DNA from: Luteimonas suaedae
GTDB lineage: Bacteria; Pseudomonadota; Gammaproteobacteria; Xanthomonadales; Xanthomonadaceae
Length of the DNA: 64,000 nucleotides
Reading direction: 5' to 3'
Assembly: GCF_008312895.1 (NCBI RefSeq)
Contig: NZ_VSSP01000002.1
Span: 372,001 to 436,000, forward strand
Shown here: one piece after another, positions 1 to 9,629 of the stretch
Numbering within the stretch: the stretch's first letter is position 1
Layout of the letters: every line of letters starts with the position of its first letter
Translations under genes and position numbers: made by a program
Notes under the pieces: model-generated
The model's input: the letters and a program-made list of their open reading frames with translations, nothing else
Told to the model about the DNA's origin: nothing
Database searches by the model: none

Positions 1-861
1 TCCGGCACCAACAAGGCGATCGGCCAGATCTGCGCGGCAATGAAATTGACCAAGGGCGCGGTGACCGCGGAGGCGTTGCCGCAGGTGCGCGACCGACTGC
101 TCACCGCCGATCGCATCGACAACATCGACCTGCCCGGATTGTCGGCGGAACGGCGTCCGGTGATCGCCGGCGGCCTGCTGGTGCTGGAGGCGGCGTTCCG
201 CACGCTCGGCCTGGAACGCATGGCGGTCAGCAAGGCCGCGCTGCGCGAGGGCGTGCTCTACGACATGCTCGGCCGCGGCAGCGAAGACGATCCGCGCGAG
301 ACCTCGATCGCCGCGCTCACGCTGCGCTACGGCATGGACGCGGCGCAGGCCGCGCGCGTGGAGCAGACCGCGGTGCGCCTGTTCGACCAGGTGGCGCGCA
401 CCTGGCAACTCGGCGCCGACGATCTGCTGATGCTGGGCTGGGCCGCGCGCCTGCACGAGCTCGGCCTGACCATCGCCCACAGCCAGTACCACGTGCATGG
501 CGGCTACGTGCTGGAACACTCCGATATCTCGGGCTTCTCGCGCCAGGAGCAGCAGTTCCTCGCCGCACTGGTGCGCACCCATCGCCGCAAGGTGCCGAAG
601 TCCGCGTTCGACGCGCTGCCCGAGCGCCTGCTGCCGGCGGCGCGGCGGCTGAGCGTGCTGCTGCGGTTGGCGGTCCTGCTCAACCGCGGCCACGAATCGC
701 AGGCGATCCCGAAACTGGAGGCGACGGCGGACGGCGATCTGCTGGTCCTGCGCCTGGAGCGACGCTGGCTGGAGGCCCGTCCGCTACTCAGCACCGACCT
801 GCAGGGCGAGCCCGCCGACATCGCCGCGCTCGACATCGAGCTACGCATTGACGCGGTCTGA
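1..861 (+). CDS. ppx: Exopolyphosphatase (Ppx/GppA family), C-terminal part
   Basis: The reading frame is open from base 1, so the gene enters from the left and only the last 286 codons are present. The first residues (SGTNKAIGQIC) match the region after the ASKHA nucleotide-binding core of Ppx/GppA phosphatases. The rest resembles their C-terminal helical HD-like domain, including HELGLTIAHSQYHVHGGYVL around residues 150-170 of the visible part. The family removes terminal phosphate from polyphosphate or hydrolyses pppGpp; the cytoplasmic Ppx role is the likelier one, but the N-terminal half needed to separate the two is outside the window. A lipoprotein gene follows after 66 bp on the same strand. 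Confidence 0.88.
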   Translation, partial: SGTNKAIGQICAAMKLTKGAVTAEALPQVRDRLLTADRIDNIDLPGLSAERRPVIAGGLLVLEAAFRTLGLERMAVSKAALREGVLYDMLGRGSEDDPRETSIAALTLRYGMDAAQAARVEQTAVRLFDQVARTWQLGADDLLMLGWAARLHELGLTIAHSQYHVHGGYVLEHSDISGFSRQEQQFLAALVRTHRRKVPKSAFDALPERLLPAARRLSVLLRLAVLLNRGHESQAIPKLEATADGDLLVLRLERRWLEARPLLSTDLQGEPADIAALDIELRIDAV

Positions 862-927
862 GCGGCGCCGCATCGCCCGATGCGACGGTTGGTATATCCT
901 GCGCGCATTCACTTCGGAGCGTCCGGC

Positions 928-1404
928 ATGGCACGTCTGTTCACTCCCCTGCTCTGCGCGTTCTGCCTGCTGCTGGTCGCCTGCAGCAGCGGGCCGGTCC
1001 GGCGCATCTCCGAGCCCACGGCCAGCATCCAGCAGCTCAGCGTCGCCGCGGACGGCAGCTGGTCGGTCGACCTGCGCGTGCAGAACTACAGCAGCATCGC
1101 CATGCGCTTCGACGGCATCCGCCTGGCGCTGACCGCGGGCGGCGAGATGGCCGGCACGCTGCAGGCCACGCCGCAACTGTCGATCTCGCAGGAATCGGCC
1201 GACATCGTCACCGTGACCCTGACGCCGACCGCCACCGCACGCCTCCTGCTGGCCGATACCCTCGCCGGCGGCCGCAGCCTGCCCTACGCGCTGGAAGGCG
1301 AGCTCAACGCCGTCCCCACCGATCGCGGCCGCGCCCGCGACTACCGCATCGAGCGCAGCGGTGTGCTGAGTCCCGTGCCCGGGCTGCCTGGAGTCTTGCG
1401 CTGA
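928..1404 (+). CDS. Small lipoprotein with LEA type 2 (WHy)-like domain
   Basis: The 158-residue protein starts with a short lipoprotein signal peptide ending in the lipobox LVAC (Cys about residue 18), so it should be lipidated and anchored in the envelope. The body, with alternating strands such as WSVDLRVQNYSS and an ISQESADIVTVTL segment, resembles the beta-sandwich of LEA-14/WHy proteins; function is unknown. An in-frame ATG at 880 exists, but ATG 928 has GGAG eight bases upstream and puts the signal peptide at the N-terminus, so I chose it. The stop overlaps the start of the acyl-CoA dehydrogenase (TGATG), which implies translational coupling. Confidence 0.8.
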   Translation: MARLFTPLLCAFCLLLVACSSGPVRRISEPTASIQQLSVAADGSWSVDLRVQNYSSIAMRFDGIRLALTAGGEMAGTLQATPQLSISQESADIVTVTLTPTATARLLLADTLAGGRSLPYALEGELNAVPTDRGRARDYRIERSGVLSPVPGLPGVLR

Positions 1405-3194
1405 TGAGCACCTACAAGGCCCCGCTCGCCGACATCCGCTTCGTCCTGTACGACGTGCTCGAGGCCGAGGCGCTGTTCGCGCGGCTCGGTTTCGTCGACG
1501 CCAGCCGCGACATCGTCGATGCCGTGCTGGAGGAAGGCGCGCGCTTCAACGAGACCGTGCTGGCGCCGCTCAACCGCATCGGCGACGAGACCGGCTGCCG
1601 CTACGACAAGGCCACCGGCGCGGTGACCACGCCGCCCGGCTTCCGCGAGGCCTATGCGCAATACGTCGAAGGCGGCTGGCCCGGGCTGACGGCGCCGCCG
1701 GCGTTCGGCGGGCAGGGACTGCCGCACACGGTCGGCGTGCCGCTGAAGGAGATGATCGACGCCGCCAACCTGGCGTGGGGCAACTTTCCGTTGCTCTCGC
1801 ACGGCGCTACCGAGGCGCTGCTGCACCATGGCGAACCGTGGCAGCAGGAGGTCTTCCTCAAGCCGCTGATCGAGGGTCGTTGGACCGGCACCATGTGCCT
1901 GACCGAGGCGCACTGCGGCACCGACCTCGGTCTGCTGCGCACGCGCGCCACGCCTGCCGATGACGGCAGCCATGCGATCAGCGGCACCAAGATCTTCATC
2001 ACCGCCGGCGAGCACGACCTGACCGACAACATCGTGCACCTGGTACTGGCACGGCTGCCGGATGCGCCGACCGGCAGCCGGGGCATCTCGATGTTCATCG
2101 TGCCCAAGTTCCGGGTCGATCGCGACGGCAAGGTCGGCGAGCGCAACGGCGTGCACTGCGGCGCGATCGAACACAAGATGGGCATCCACGGCTCGGCGAC
2201 CTGCGTGCTGAACCTCGACGCTGCGCAAGGCTGGCTGATCGGCGAGCCGCACAAAGGGCTGGCGGCGATGTTCACCATGATGAACACCGCACGGCTCGCG
2301 GTCGGCCTGCAGGGGCTCGGGTTGTCCGACCGCGCGCTGCAGAACGCACTGCGCTATGCACGCGAGCGCCTGCAGATGCGGGCGCTGTCGGGGCCGAAGT
2401 TCCCGGACCAGCCGGCCGATCCGATCATCGTCCATCCCGACGTGCGGCGCATGCTGCTCACCTGCAAGGCGCTGGTCGAGGGCGGCCGCCTGCTCGGCTG
2501 TCACGCCGGCGCGCTGGTCGACATCATCGGCCACGCGCCCGACGCGGCCGAACGCGAACAGGCCGACGCCCTGCTCGGCTTCCTGACCCCGATCGTCAAG
2601 GCCTGCCTGACCGAATGGGGCGTCGAGTGCACCTACCACGCGCTGCAGTGCTTCGGCGGACACGGCTACATCACCGAACACGGCATGGAACAGCTGGCGC
2701 GCGACGCCCGCATCACCACCCTGTACGAGGGCACCACCGGCATCCAGGCGCTGGACCTGGTGGGCCGCAAGGTGATGCAGCTGCAGGGCGCGGGGCTGAA
2801 GGTCTTCCTGGAACTGATCGAAAACTTCTGCGGCGCCCACGAGGGCGATGCCGCGCTCGCCGAGTTCATCGTCCCGCTGCGCGCGAAGGCGGACGAGTGG
2901 CAGCGCCTGACGCGGGAGATCGGCCGGCGCGCGATGGCCGACCCGGAGGAAATCGGCGCCGCCAGCGTCGACTACCTGTTCTACTCCGGCTATGTCGCAC
3001 TGGCCTACTGGTGGGCGCGCAGCGTCGCCGCGGCACAGGCTTCGTCGCAGTCCGAGGCGTTCAAGGACGCCAAACTCGAGACCGCACGCTTCTACTTCGC
3101 CCGCGTCCTGCCACGCACCCTGGCGCACAAGGCGGCGATCGACAGCGGCGCAGCGACGCTGATGGCGCTGGACGCCGACCGCTTCGACGCCTGA
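1404..3194 (+). CDS. Acyl-CoA dehydrogenase (DmdC/AidB-like, C-terminal domain type)
   Basis: The 596-residue flavoprotein is of the long acyl-CoA dehydrogenase class. N-terminal helical and middle domains (MCLTEAHCGTDLG, about 171-184, typical FAD-contacting loop) are followed by the C-terminal four-helix domain with CFGGHGYITEHGMEQLARD. The glutamate in LYEGTTGIQA (E442) sits where this subfamily has its catalytic base. Length fits the 3-methylmercaptopropionyl-CoA dehydrogenase/AidB-like group (about 590) rather than the 380-residue beta-oxidation enzymes. It would oxidise an acyl-CoA to the 2-enoyl-CoA and pass electrons to ETF; the substrate cannot be told from sequence. The start overlaps the stop of the preceding lipoprotein gene. 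Confidence 0.88.
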   Translation: MSTYKAPLADIRFVLYDVLEAEALFARLGFVDASRDIVDAVLEEGARFNETVLAPLNRIGDETGCRYDKATGAVTTPPGFREAYAQYVEGGWPGLTAPPAFGGQGLPHTVGVPLKEMIDAANLAWGNFPLLSHGATEALLHHGEPWQQEVFLKPLIEGRWTGTMCLTEAHCGTDLGLLRTRATPADDGSHAISGTKIFITAGEHDLTDNIVHLVLARLPDAPTGSRGISMFIVPKFRVDRDGKVGERNGVHCGAIEHKMGIHGSATCVLNLDAAQGWLIGEPHKGLAAMFTMMNTARLAVGLQGLGLSDRALQNALRYARERLQMRALSGPKFPDQPADPIIVHPDVRRMLLTCKALVEGGRLLGCHAGALVDIIGHAPDAAEREQADALLGFLTPIVKACLTEWGVECTYHALQCFGGHGYITEHGMEQLARDARITTLYEGTTGIQALDLVGRKVMQLQGAGLKVFLELIENFCGAHEGDAALAEFIVPLRAKADEWQRLTREIGRRAMADPEEIGAASVDYLFYSGYVALAYWWARSVAAAQASSQSEAFKDAKLETARFYFARVLPRTLAHKAAIDSGAATLMALDADRFDA

Positions 3195-3208
3195 CGCGGC
3201 CCCATGTC

Positions 3209-3350
3209 GTAGGAGCGCGCCATGCGCGCGATGCCGCGGGCATGTCAGCGCCCGCGGATTCCGATAACCGGCGCGCCTGCCGGTCCGGAAGCGCGGCATC
3301 CACCGGATCCTGCCAGCACCCGCGGTATCGCGCGCATGGCACGCTCCTAC
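3209..3350. repeat. GTAG-headed inverted-repeat element, copy 1 (family A)
   Basis: A 142-bp element begins GTAGGAGCGCGCCATGCGCG and ends with its inverted counterpart (CGCGCATGGCACGCTCCTAC). The interior carries further dyads (GCCGCGGGCAT, CACCGGATCCTGCC). The same layout recurs at 19072, 27284, 31094, 31345, 48263, 53164 and, as a half copy, near 63886. The GTAG head and the paired inverted arrangement are those of REP doublets found in Stenotrophomonas, Pseudomonas and relatives and mobilised by RAYT transposases; no RAYT gene is in this window. Confidence 0.85.
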
Positions 3351-3360
3351 GGTAGGGGGA

Positions 3361-3479
3361 GCCTGTCGCCACGGGCGATAGGAATGAACAGCCGAGCCCA
3401 TCACGCTTGACCAGCATCCGCTCCATCCCTTGGCTTGAAGCCCCGGCTATTCATTGGCGACACCCCGTGGCGACGGGCC
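3361..3479. repeat. Imperfect inverted repeat, MITE-like, about 119 bp
   Basis: The left end (CCTGTCGCCACGGG, from 3362) is answered by CCCGTGGCGACGGG at 3464-3477 with one mismatch, and inner arms GGAATGAACAGCC and GGCT-ATTCATTGG also pair. No ORF or transposase lies inside. It occupies most of the remaining gap between the acyl-CoA dehydrogenase and the HNH gene. I saw no second copy in this window. Confidence 0.5.
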
Positions 3480-3556
3480 TGATCTCACCGCAGCGGAAAG
3501 AACTACCTGGCGCGGATACACAAAACGTCAACAATTCTGTATAAGCTGTTGACCCA

Positions 3557-4234
3557 ATGAAGGACGACAGAGCGAAGCTTCAGCTGCTCCGTGCCGGTTC
3601 ACTTGCGGATCCGGCCTCCGCCCGCTCCTTTGCCGCTTCTTCTGCCTCCCAGGCCGCGCCGGTGCGACTCGACCGGGTGCGCCTGCTCTCGCTCGACGCC
3701 CACGGGCGTGTGCTCGACTGGATGAGCTGGCAGGACGCCGCCTGCCTGTACGCCCGCGAGGCCGTGGCCTGGACGCTCGGCGATCCCTGCCTGCACGTCC
3801 GTGGCGGCATCAACCGCAGCAGCGGCGAACGCAGCGTGATGCCGTTGCACCCGATCATCGCCGCGCGCGGGCATGCGCGCGCCAAGGCGCTGGATCCGAC
3901 GCCCGCGCTCAGCAATGCCGCCCTGTTCGCCCGCGACCAGTTCCTGTGCCTGTACTGCGGCAACCACTTTCATCGCCAGCAACTCACCCGCGACCACGTG
4001 ATGCCGCTGTCGCAAGGCGGTCGTGACCTGTGGGAGAACGTGGTCTCGGCCTGTTTCCACTGCAACTCGCGCAAGGGCGGGCGTACCCCGGCGCAGGCAT
4101 CGATGCCGCTGCTCGCGGTGCCCTACCGGCCGAGCTGGATCGAACATCTGATCCTGTCGAACCGCAACATCCTCGCCGACCAGATGGCGTTCCTGACATC
4201 GCAGTTGCCGAAGAAGAAGCGACGCGCCGGCTGA
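3557..4234 (+). CDS. HNH endonuclease family protein
   Basis: The 225-residue protein has a clear HNH/zinc-finger module in its C-terminal half. C131-x2-C134 (LCLYCGNHF) is followed by the catalytic-type TRDHVMPLSQGG (H147), the central asparagine region WENVVSACFHCNSRKGG (N161, with C166 and C169 as the second metal pair). This is the McrA/HNH fold, a metal-dependent nuclease. The first 120 residues are a less characterised domain that is common in Xanthomonad members of the family. It stands alone, with no methyltransferase or toxin-antitoxin partner, so a restriction role is not supported. Upstream TATAAG near 3535-3545 could be a -10 box. Confidence 0.85.
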   Translation: MKDDRAKLQLLRAGSLADPASARSFAASSASQAAPVRLDRVRLLSLDAHGRVLDWMSWQDAACLYAREAVAWTLGDPCLHVRGGINRSSGERSVMPLHPIIAARGHARAKALDPTPALSNAALFARDQFLCLYCGNHFHRQQLTRDHVMPLSQGGRDLWENVVSACFHCNSRKGGRTPAQASMPLLAVPYRPSWIEHLILSNRNILADQMAFLTSQLPKKKRRAG

Positions 4235-4447
4235 CCGCGCCGACGGTCGATCCCGACCCACCGCAGCTCCGCGACGACGTCTGCGCCCGACGGCGGCACT
4301 TTTACGGCCGATCCACGACCCGATCCACGACGCCGCTTTACCTTCCCAGCGACCATCACCGCGGCCTTCGCGGTTGGCCGCGCGGGCCTGCACGCGGCCG
4401 TCTCAGGCTAAACTCGCGTCCTCGCATTACTTTTCGAGCGTCGCAGC

Positions 4448-5539
4448 ATGGTTTTGACCGTCGGCTTCACCAGCATGGACCAGGCCACCGAGACCGCGTT
4501 GCGGGCCGCGTTCGTCGAAGCCAACGAACGGCTCCAGGACCATTTTTCGCTGGTTCCGGAAGCCGCGGCCGACTACGTCGTGATCGACATGGACAGCATG
4601 TATGGCCCGATGGGCTGGCTGCGCCTGCACGCCGCCGGCAAGCTGGTCGTCGGCCTGACCGCGGCACCGCGCACGCAGGCCGACTTCCGCCTCGGCCGCC
4701 CGTTCGACACGCCGATGGTGGTCGACGTGCTGCGCGAGATCGCCGCCAAGGGCGGCGTCGACCTTGCCTCGAAAGCCAGCGCGGCCGTACCGCAAGCCGA
4801 TGCGTCCGCCGCCACGTCGCAGGCGACGGCGGAGCCGGCCGCCGCACCCGCACCGCCGGCGGAGCCGACGCCCGCGGACACCAGGATCGCGGCGGCACCG
4901 GAAGCACCGCCCGCACACACGGCCGAACCGACGCCCATCGCGGCACCGCCCGCCGAACCACCGCCCGCACGCGACCCGATGTTCGCCGACTGGCTGCGGC
5001 CCGGCGCATTGTCGGGACGCCGGCGCTACCAGCGCGACGGCGGCCCGGTGCTGTGGATCGACGCCAGCACTCGCGAATACCATGGCCCGGCGCAGCTCAA
5101 GCCGCTGGCGCCCTACTTCAGCGGAACCGTTCGCGAAGAGACGTTCGAAGCGATGGACGACAATGCCTGGGCGACCGGCATCGCCGCTGCCGGCGCGCCG
5201 CAGCCGCTCTCGCGCCTGCAGTGGCTCGGCGGGCTGCTGGCCGGGAACGGCACACTGCTGCCGGGCCATGACCCGGACGACCGCTACCGCCTGACCAAGT
5301 GGCCGCAGACCGAACGCGAGTATCCGCGCCATTTCCGCATCGCCACGGCGATGATGAAAGGACCGGCAACATTGGCCGAGATCGCGGAAGCCAGCGGCAC
5401 GCCGGTCGCCGAGGTCGCAGATTTCATCAATGCCAACCTGGCGACCGGCTACGCCGAACGGGTGCCGGAGCCGACCCCGGAGCCGGAAACGCCGGCCAAG
5501 ACCGGCGGTTTCTTCGGCCGACTGCGCCGCAAACCCTGA
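4448..5539 (+). CDS. Hypothetical protein, two domains joined by an Ala/Pro-rich linker
   Basis: Not recognised as a named family. The 363-residue protein has an N-terminal alpha/beta region (1-110; [20 protein letters not shown] looks like a response-regulator-like or nucleotide-type strand-loop). A low-complexity Ala/Pro/Glu linker follows at about 115-180. The C-terminal region (about 185-350) contains [21 protein letters not shown], which looks like a winged-helix DNA- or protein-binding unit, and a basic end ([11 protein letters not shown]). There is no signal peptide or membrane segment, so it should be cytoplasmic. A possible -10 (TAAACT, about 4409) lies upstream. It precedes dxs by 74 bp. 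Confidence 0.7.
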   Translation: MVLTVGFTSMDQATETALRAAFVEANERLQDHFSLVPEAAADYVVIDMDSMYGPMGWLRLHAAGKLVVGLTAAPRTQADFRLGRPFDTPMVVDVLREIAAKGGVDLASKASAAVPQADASAATSQATAEPAAAPAPPAEPTPADTRIAAAPEAPPAHTAEPTPIAAPPAEPPPARDPMFADWLRPGALSGRRRYQRDGGPVLWIDASTREYHGPAQLKPLAPYFSGTVREETFEAMDDNAWATGIAAAGAPQPLSRLQWLGGLLAGNGTLLPGHDPDDRYRLTKWPQTEREYPRHFRIATAMMKGPATLAEIAEASGTPVAEVADFINANLATGYAERVPEPTPEPETPAKTGGFFGRLRRKP

Positions 5540-5613
5540 ACGCCGCGGCCACGCGCCGCCGCCGCCGCGCTGCTTTTCTTGCCCGTCACGGCGGCCGGGG
5601 CGAAAATGACCGG

Positions 5614-7524
5614 ATGATCGACTCCACGCGCTACCCGCGCCTGTCCCGCATCGACTCCCCGGCCCAGCTACGCGCCTTCGACGAGGCCGAGCTGCCGGCG
5701 ATCGCCGACGAACTGCGCGCCTACCTGATCGAATCGGTCGGCCGCAGCGGCGGCCATTTCGGCGCCGGCCTCGGCGTGATCGAGCTGACCACCGCCCTGC
5801 ACTACCTGTACGACACGCCCGACGACCGCATCGTCTGGGATGTCGGCCACCAGTGCTATCCGCACAAGATCCTCACCGGCCGCCGCGACGGGATCCATAC
5901 CGTCAAACAGAAGGACGGCGTGGCGCCGTTCCCCAAGCGCGAGGAATCCGAGTACGACACCTTCGGCGTCGGCCACTCGTCGACCTCGATCTCCGCCGCG
6001 CTGGGCATGGCGATCGCCAACGCCCGCGCCGGCAACGGCCGCAAGGTGGTCGCGGTGATCGGCGACGGCGCGATGACCGCGGGCATGGCCTACGAGGCGC
6101 TGAACCACGCCGGCGGCATGGATCCGGAGCCGGACCTGCTGGTGGTGCTCAACGACAATCGCATGTCGATCAGCGAGAACGTCGGCGGCATGACCCGGAT
6201 GCTCGGCAGGATGACCGGCAGCAAGACGCTGAACGCGCTGCGCGAGGGCGGCAAGAAGCTGCTCGGCGACAAGAACAACCCGACCGCGAAGTTCGTGCGC
6301 CGTTGGGAGGAGCACTGGAAGGGCATGTTCGTGCCGTCCACGCTGTTCGAGGAGATGGGGTTCCACTACACCGGCCCGATAGACGGCCACGACGTGCGCG
6401 CGGTCGCCGCCGCGCTGAAGACGCTCAAGACGCTCAAGGGCCCGCAGCTGCTGCACGTCATCACCACCAAGGGCAAGGGCTATGAGCGGGCCGAGGGCGA
6501 CCAGATCGGCTATCACGCGGTGTCGCCGTTCGACCCCGTGCAGGGCGTGATCGCCAAGCCCGGCAAGAAGAAGCCCACCTACACCGACGTCTTCAGCGAC
6601 TGGCTGTGCGACATGGCCGCCGCCGACGACACGCTGCTCGGCATCACCCCGGCGATGCGCGAAGGCTCGGGCCTGGTGCGCTTCAGCCGCGAATACCCGG
6701 GTCGTTATTTCGACGTCGCCATCGCCGAGCAGCACGCGGTCACCCTGGCCGCCGGCATGGCCTGCGAGGGCGCGAAACCCGTGGTCGCGATCTACTCCAC
6801 CTTCCTGCAGCGCGGCTACGACCAGCTGGTGCACGACGTCGCCATCCAGAACCTCGACGTGCTGTTCGCGATCGACCGCGGCGGCGTGGTCGGGCCGGAC
6901 GGCGCCACCCACGCCGGCAACCTCGACCTGTCGTACCTGCGCTGCGTGCCGAACATGGTGGTGATGGCGCCGGCCGACGAGGACGAATGCCGGCGCATGC
7001 TCTCCACCGGCTTCCGCCACGCCGGCCCGGCGGCGGTGCGCTACCCGCGCGGCGCAGGCCCGGGCATCGCGGTGCAGCCGACGCTCGACACGCTGCCGAT
7101 CGGCGAAGCCGAGGTGCGCCGGCGCGGGTCGCGCATCGCCCTGCTCGCCTTCGGCGCGATCGTGCCCGCGGCCGAACAGGTCGGCGAGAAGCTCGACCTG
7201 ACGGTGGTCAACATGCGCTTCGTCAAGCCGCTCGACCGCGCCCTGATCCTGCAACTGGCCGCCACCCACGACGGCTTCGTCACGCTCGAGGACAACGTGG
7301 TCATGGGCGGCGCCGGCTCCGCGATCGCCGAACTGCTGCATGCCGAGAACATCGTGCTGCCGATCCAGCAGCTCGGCCTGCCGGATGCCTTCCAGCACCA
7401 CGCCAGCCGCGAGGACCTGCTGGCCGAAGCCGGCCTGGACGCCGCCGGTATCCAGCGCGCCGTGCTGGCGCGCTGGCCCGAACTCGCCGTCCAGCCGTCA
7501 CGCGCCGTCATCGCCGCCGGCTGA
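5614..7524 (+). CDS. dxs: 1-deoxy-D-xylulose-5-phosphate synthase
   Basis: Catalyses condensation of pyruvate with glyceraldehyde 3-phosphate to DXP, the first step of the non-mevalonate isoprenoid pathway, and also feeds thiamine and pyridoxal synthesis. The 636-residue length is standard. Visible signatures are [32 protein letters not shown], the ThDP-binding [13 protein letters not shown] (G150 on), SENVGGM, and the pyrimidine-binding [14 protein letters not shown] with the catalytic Glu372. The frame stays open far upstream (to 5299), but ATG 5614 begins the conserved [10 protein letters not shown] start of Xanthomonad DXS and lies after the stop of the previous gene. Confidence 0.97.
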   Translation: MIDSTRYPRLSRIDSPAQLRAFDEAELPAIADELRAYLIESVGRSGGHFGAGLGVIELTTALHYLYDTPDDRIVWDVGHQCYPHKILTGRRDGIHTVKQKDGVAPFPKREESEYDTFGVGHSSTSISAALGMAIANARAGNGRKVVAVIGDGAMTAGMAYEALNHAGGMDPEPDLLVVLNDNRMSISENVGGMTRMLGRMTGSKTLNALREGGKKLLGDKNNPTAKFVRRWEEHWKGMFVPSTLFEEMGFHYTGPIDGHDVRAVAAALKTLKTLKGPQLLHVITTKGKGYERAEGDQIGYHAVSPFDPVQGVIAKPGKKKPTYTDVFSDWLCDMAAADDTLLGITPAMREGSGLVRFSREYPGRYFDVAIAEQHAVTLAAGMACEGAKPVVAIYSTFLQRGYDQLVHDVAIQNLDVLFAIDRGGVVGPDGATHAGNLDLSYLRCVPNMVVMAPADEDECRRMLSTGFRHAGPAAVRYPRGAGPGIAVQPTLDTLPIGEAEVRRRGSRIALLAFGAIVPAAEQVGEKLDLTVVNMRFVKPLDRALILQLAATHDGFVTLEDNVVMGGAGSAIAELLHAENIVLPIQQLGLPDAFQHHASREDLLAEAGLDAAGIQRAVLARWPELAVQPSRAVIAAG

Positions 7525-7545
7525 TCGACCGCACGCCGACGGCGC

Positions 7546-8550
7546 TCAGGGCGCCTCGACGGCATAGCCTTTCGCCTGGAGTCGCGCCAGCACGCCGTCC
7601 TCGCGCAGCAATGCCGGCAGCGGCAGGCTGGCGAACGTCGAGGCGTTGACGGCGAGCGCGGACTCGGCCGCCTCCAGCCACGCATCGCCCAGGCGCCTGC
7701 TCACGTTGTCCAGCCCCAGCCTGCGCGCCAGCCCGGTCTCGGTGACGGCGCGGATGCAGGCCGCATACTGGTCGTCGAACCGCGCATTGTGCAGCGCCTC
7801 GGTGTCGCCGACCGCCCAGGCATTGGCACGCTCGCGCATGGCGTCGAGATCGGTCTCGATGTGCGACAGGGTCCTGGTGAAGCATTCGGTATCGGATAGC
7901 GGACCGCTGTTGAATTCGCGGATCGCGGATTTCGGATCCTCGACCACGATGCGCATTTCCACCGGCGTGCGCGGCACCCGGTGCCGCTTCGCGGCGCGCG
8001 CCACCACCGGCTCGGCGACGCTGTCCAGTGTCATGCCCGAACGCTTGATGGCCGCCTCGTACAGTTCCTGCGCGGCGAAGATCGGCCGCCAGCGCTCGAC
8101 CCCGCGGCTGCGGCCGATGTAGCGGGCCTTGAGCGGCAGCCAGCGCGCGTACGCCTCGGCGGGAACGCTGTCCTGCAGGGTGCGTCCGTCGGGATTGCGC
8201 CGCATCCTGAGCAGCGACGGCAGCAGCAGCATGTTGCGGAACACGCCGGCACCCGAGTCCACGGTCGCCGATGGCGCGTCGAGTACCTGCTGCGACTGCG
8301 CGATCGTCGCCTCGACCTCCGAAGAGGCCCACTCCATCCGTCGTGGCAGCGGCGTCACCGTGCCGAGAATCCACAGCACGCGCCCGTCCCTGGAGACCTT
8401 CCACATTCCGGGGCCGGGCTGCGCACCGGATACGACCATCGCCTCCATGTCGACGATGCCGTCGCCGCCGCGCACGGCGGCTTCAGGCTCCTGTGCCAGG
8501 GCGCCGAGCGAGGCGGCGAACAGCAGGCAGGCCAGCAGGATGGTGGGCAT
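7546..8550 (-). CDS. TraB/GumN family protein, secreted
   Basis: The 334-residue protein has a signal peptide (MPTILLACLLFAASLGALAQ). TraB/GumN-type features follow: a short strand-rich start (GMWKVSRDGRVLWILGTV, about residues 46-63), LPRRMEWASSEVEATIAQS, and a helical body with the conserved ...DTECFTRTLSHIETDL... region. Members are putative metal-dependent proteases of the erythromycin-esterase/TIKI clan, but no activity is proven for this bacterial subgroup. It probably acts in the periplasm. The frame runs upstream to 9075, but the signal peptide fixes ATG 8550. It is transcribed toward dxs (convergent), 26 bp after the cupin gene. Confidence 0.8.
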   Translation of the reverse strand: MPTILLACLLFAASLGALAQEPEAAVRGGDGIVDMEAMVVSGAQPGPGMWKVSRDGRVLWILGTVTPLPRRMEWASSEVEATIAQSQQVLDAPSATVDSGAGVFRNMLLLPSLLRMRRNPDGRTLQDSVPAEAYARWLPLKARYIGRSRGVERWRPIFAAQELYEAAIKRSGMTLDSVAEPVVARAAKRHRVPRTPVEMRIVVEDPKSAIREFNSGPLSDTECFTRTLSHIETDLDAMRERANAWAVGDTEALHNARFDDQYAACIRAVTETGLARRLGLDNVSRRLGDAWLEAAESALAVNASTFASLPLPALLREDGVLARLQAKGYAVEAP

Positions 8551-8576
8551 GGCAGGTTCGGCGCGGCGGCGGACCA

Positions 8577-9035
8577 TCAGTGAAGCACATCGCGCCTGCG
8601 AAGTTCCGCGGCCACCGCGCTGTCGCCCTCGAGCAGCTCGAAGCCCTGCCATGCAAAACCCGGCGAGACCGTGCAGAGCAGCAGCGCATGCCCATCCAGC
8701 GGATGCGCCGCCTGCCACGCGCCGGCCGGCACCACCGCGGCGCGATGCATGCCGGGCCCGGCACCGAGCAGGACGCGCGTGAGCCCGTCGCGGCTTTCGT
8801 CGAAGCGCAGCAGCTCGAGGGGGCCGCCGGACTGCCAGTGCCAGACCTCGTCGGCATCGATCCGATGCCAGCGGCTGCGCTGCCCGTGGGCGAGCAGGTA
8901 TTGGATCGCGCTCAGCGCGGCGCGCTCGCGTCCGCGGTGGACCACGCGGCGGGCAGAGGTGTAGAGGCGGCGGTAATGGCCGCCCTCGGGATGCGGCTGC
9001 AGGCGCAGGCGGCGGACGAGCTCGTCGGCGGTCAT
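8577..9035 (-). CDS. Cupin domain protein (DUF985 / cupin_5 family)
   Basis: The 152-residue single-domain protein starts LVRRLRLQPHPEGGHYRRLY, the hallmark N-terminus of the DUF985 cupin group. The barrel motifs follow, for example SRWHRIDADEVWHWQSGGPLEL, in which H and E line the usual cupin pocket, and HPLDGHALLLCTVSPGFAW. The function of the group is unknown. It lies between tRNA-Pro and the TraB/GumN gene on the minus strand; 26 bp separate it from the latter, so they may be cotranscribed. Confidence 0.83.
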   Translation of the reverse strand: MTADELVRRLRLQPHPEGGHYRRLYTSARRVVHRGRERAALSAIQYLLAHGQRSRWHRIDADEVWHWQSGGPLELLRFDESRDGLTRVLLGAGPGMHRAAVVPAGAWQAAHPLDGHALLLCTVSPGFAWQGFELLEGDSAVAAELRRRDVLH

Positions 9036-9102
9036 CGCGATCTCCCGATCCTGGCCCGCGCCCCGGATACGGCACGGCCCGCGCGCGGCGGGCCGTTTCG
9101 AA

Positions 9103-9179
9103 TGGTCGGGGTGGCCGGATTCGAACCGACGACCACCTGTCCCCCAGACAGGTGCGCTACCAGGCTGCGCTACACCCCG
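9103..9179 (-). tRNA. tRNA-Pro (GGG)
   Basis: The minus strand folds into a full cloverleaf of 77 nt: acceptor CGGGGTG/CACCCCG, T-arm GGTTCGAATCC, and an anticodon stem CCTGT/ACAGG closing the loop CTGGGGG, which gives anticodon GGG. The CCA end is encoded (9103-9105). It reads proline codon CCC. The same tRNA downstream of the merR-like gene next to ihfA is usual in Xanthomonads. Confidence 0.96.
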
Positions 9180-9187
9180 AGGGCGCG

Positions 9188-9216
9188 ATTATACAAGAGC
9201 GAGGAACGAGTAGAGA
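9188..9216 (-). promoter_or_regulatory. Promoter of tRNA-Pro (-10 TATAAT)
   Basis: A perfect TATAAT on the minus strand (9193-9188) lies 8 bases before the tRNA 5' end, the normal -10 position. No good -35 is seen. The region where it should be (9197-9232) is a short repeated motif (GAGGAACGAG...GAAACGAG), a relative of which occurs at 29071-29110. This suggests that a repeat abuts or replaced the upstream promoter half. Confidence 0.55.
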
Positions 9217-9272
9217 GAAACGAGAAACGAGTGGGGCTGGAGCGCCGCTCCCGCTGCTGGTCGCGCCGCGAG

Positions 9273-9629
9273 TCAGCGCCGCAGCAGGTGGTGGATTTCC
9301 TCGAGCTCCATCCGCACCTGGCGCACGATCTGGCTGCTGAGCGCCGATTCCTCGCGGGCGCCGTCGCCCTCCAGCCGCAGCCGCGCGCCGCCGATGGTGT
9401 AGCCCTGTTCGTACAGCAGGGCGCGGATCTGCCGCACCATCAGCACGTCGTGGCGCTGGTAGTAGCGGCGGTTGCCGCGGCGCTTGACCGGGCTCAGGCC
9501 CGGGAACTCGGTTTCCCAGTAGCGCAGCACGTGCGGCTTGACGTCGCACAGCTCGCTCACTTCGCCGATGGTGAAGTAGCGCTTGGCCGGGATCGGCGGA
9601 AGTTCGCGGTTGCTGCCCGGATCAAGCAT
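9273..9629 (-). CDS. MerR family transcriptional regulator
   Basis: The 118-residue protein has the MerR winged helix at residues 17-80: [20 protein letters not shown] (helix-turn-helix) and then the wing [14 protein letters not shown]. The C-terminal helix [20 protein letters not shown] would form the dimerisation coiled coil. It has no cysteine cluster, so no metal sensing is indicated. Its start overlaps the end of ihfA by 8 bp, and this pair is conserved downstream of pheT in many gammaproteobacteria. Target genes are unknown. Confidence 0.9.
   Translation of the reverse strand: MLDPGSNRELPPIPAKRYFTIGEVSELCDVKPHVLRYWETEFPGLSPVKRRGNRRYYQRHDVLMVRQIRALLYEQGYTIGGARLRLEGDGAREESALSSQIVRQVRMELEEIHHLLRR

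Noticed and set aside
1341..3404. 687-codon open frame antisense to the acyl-CoA dehydrogenase gene
   Set aside because: It mirrors a well-supported gene in a GC-rich genome, and its translation is low-complexity (Arg, Ala, His, Gln, Val rich) with no motifs.
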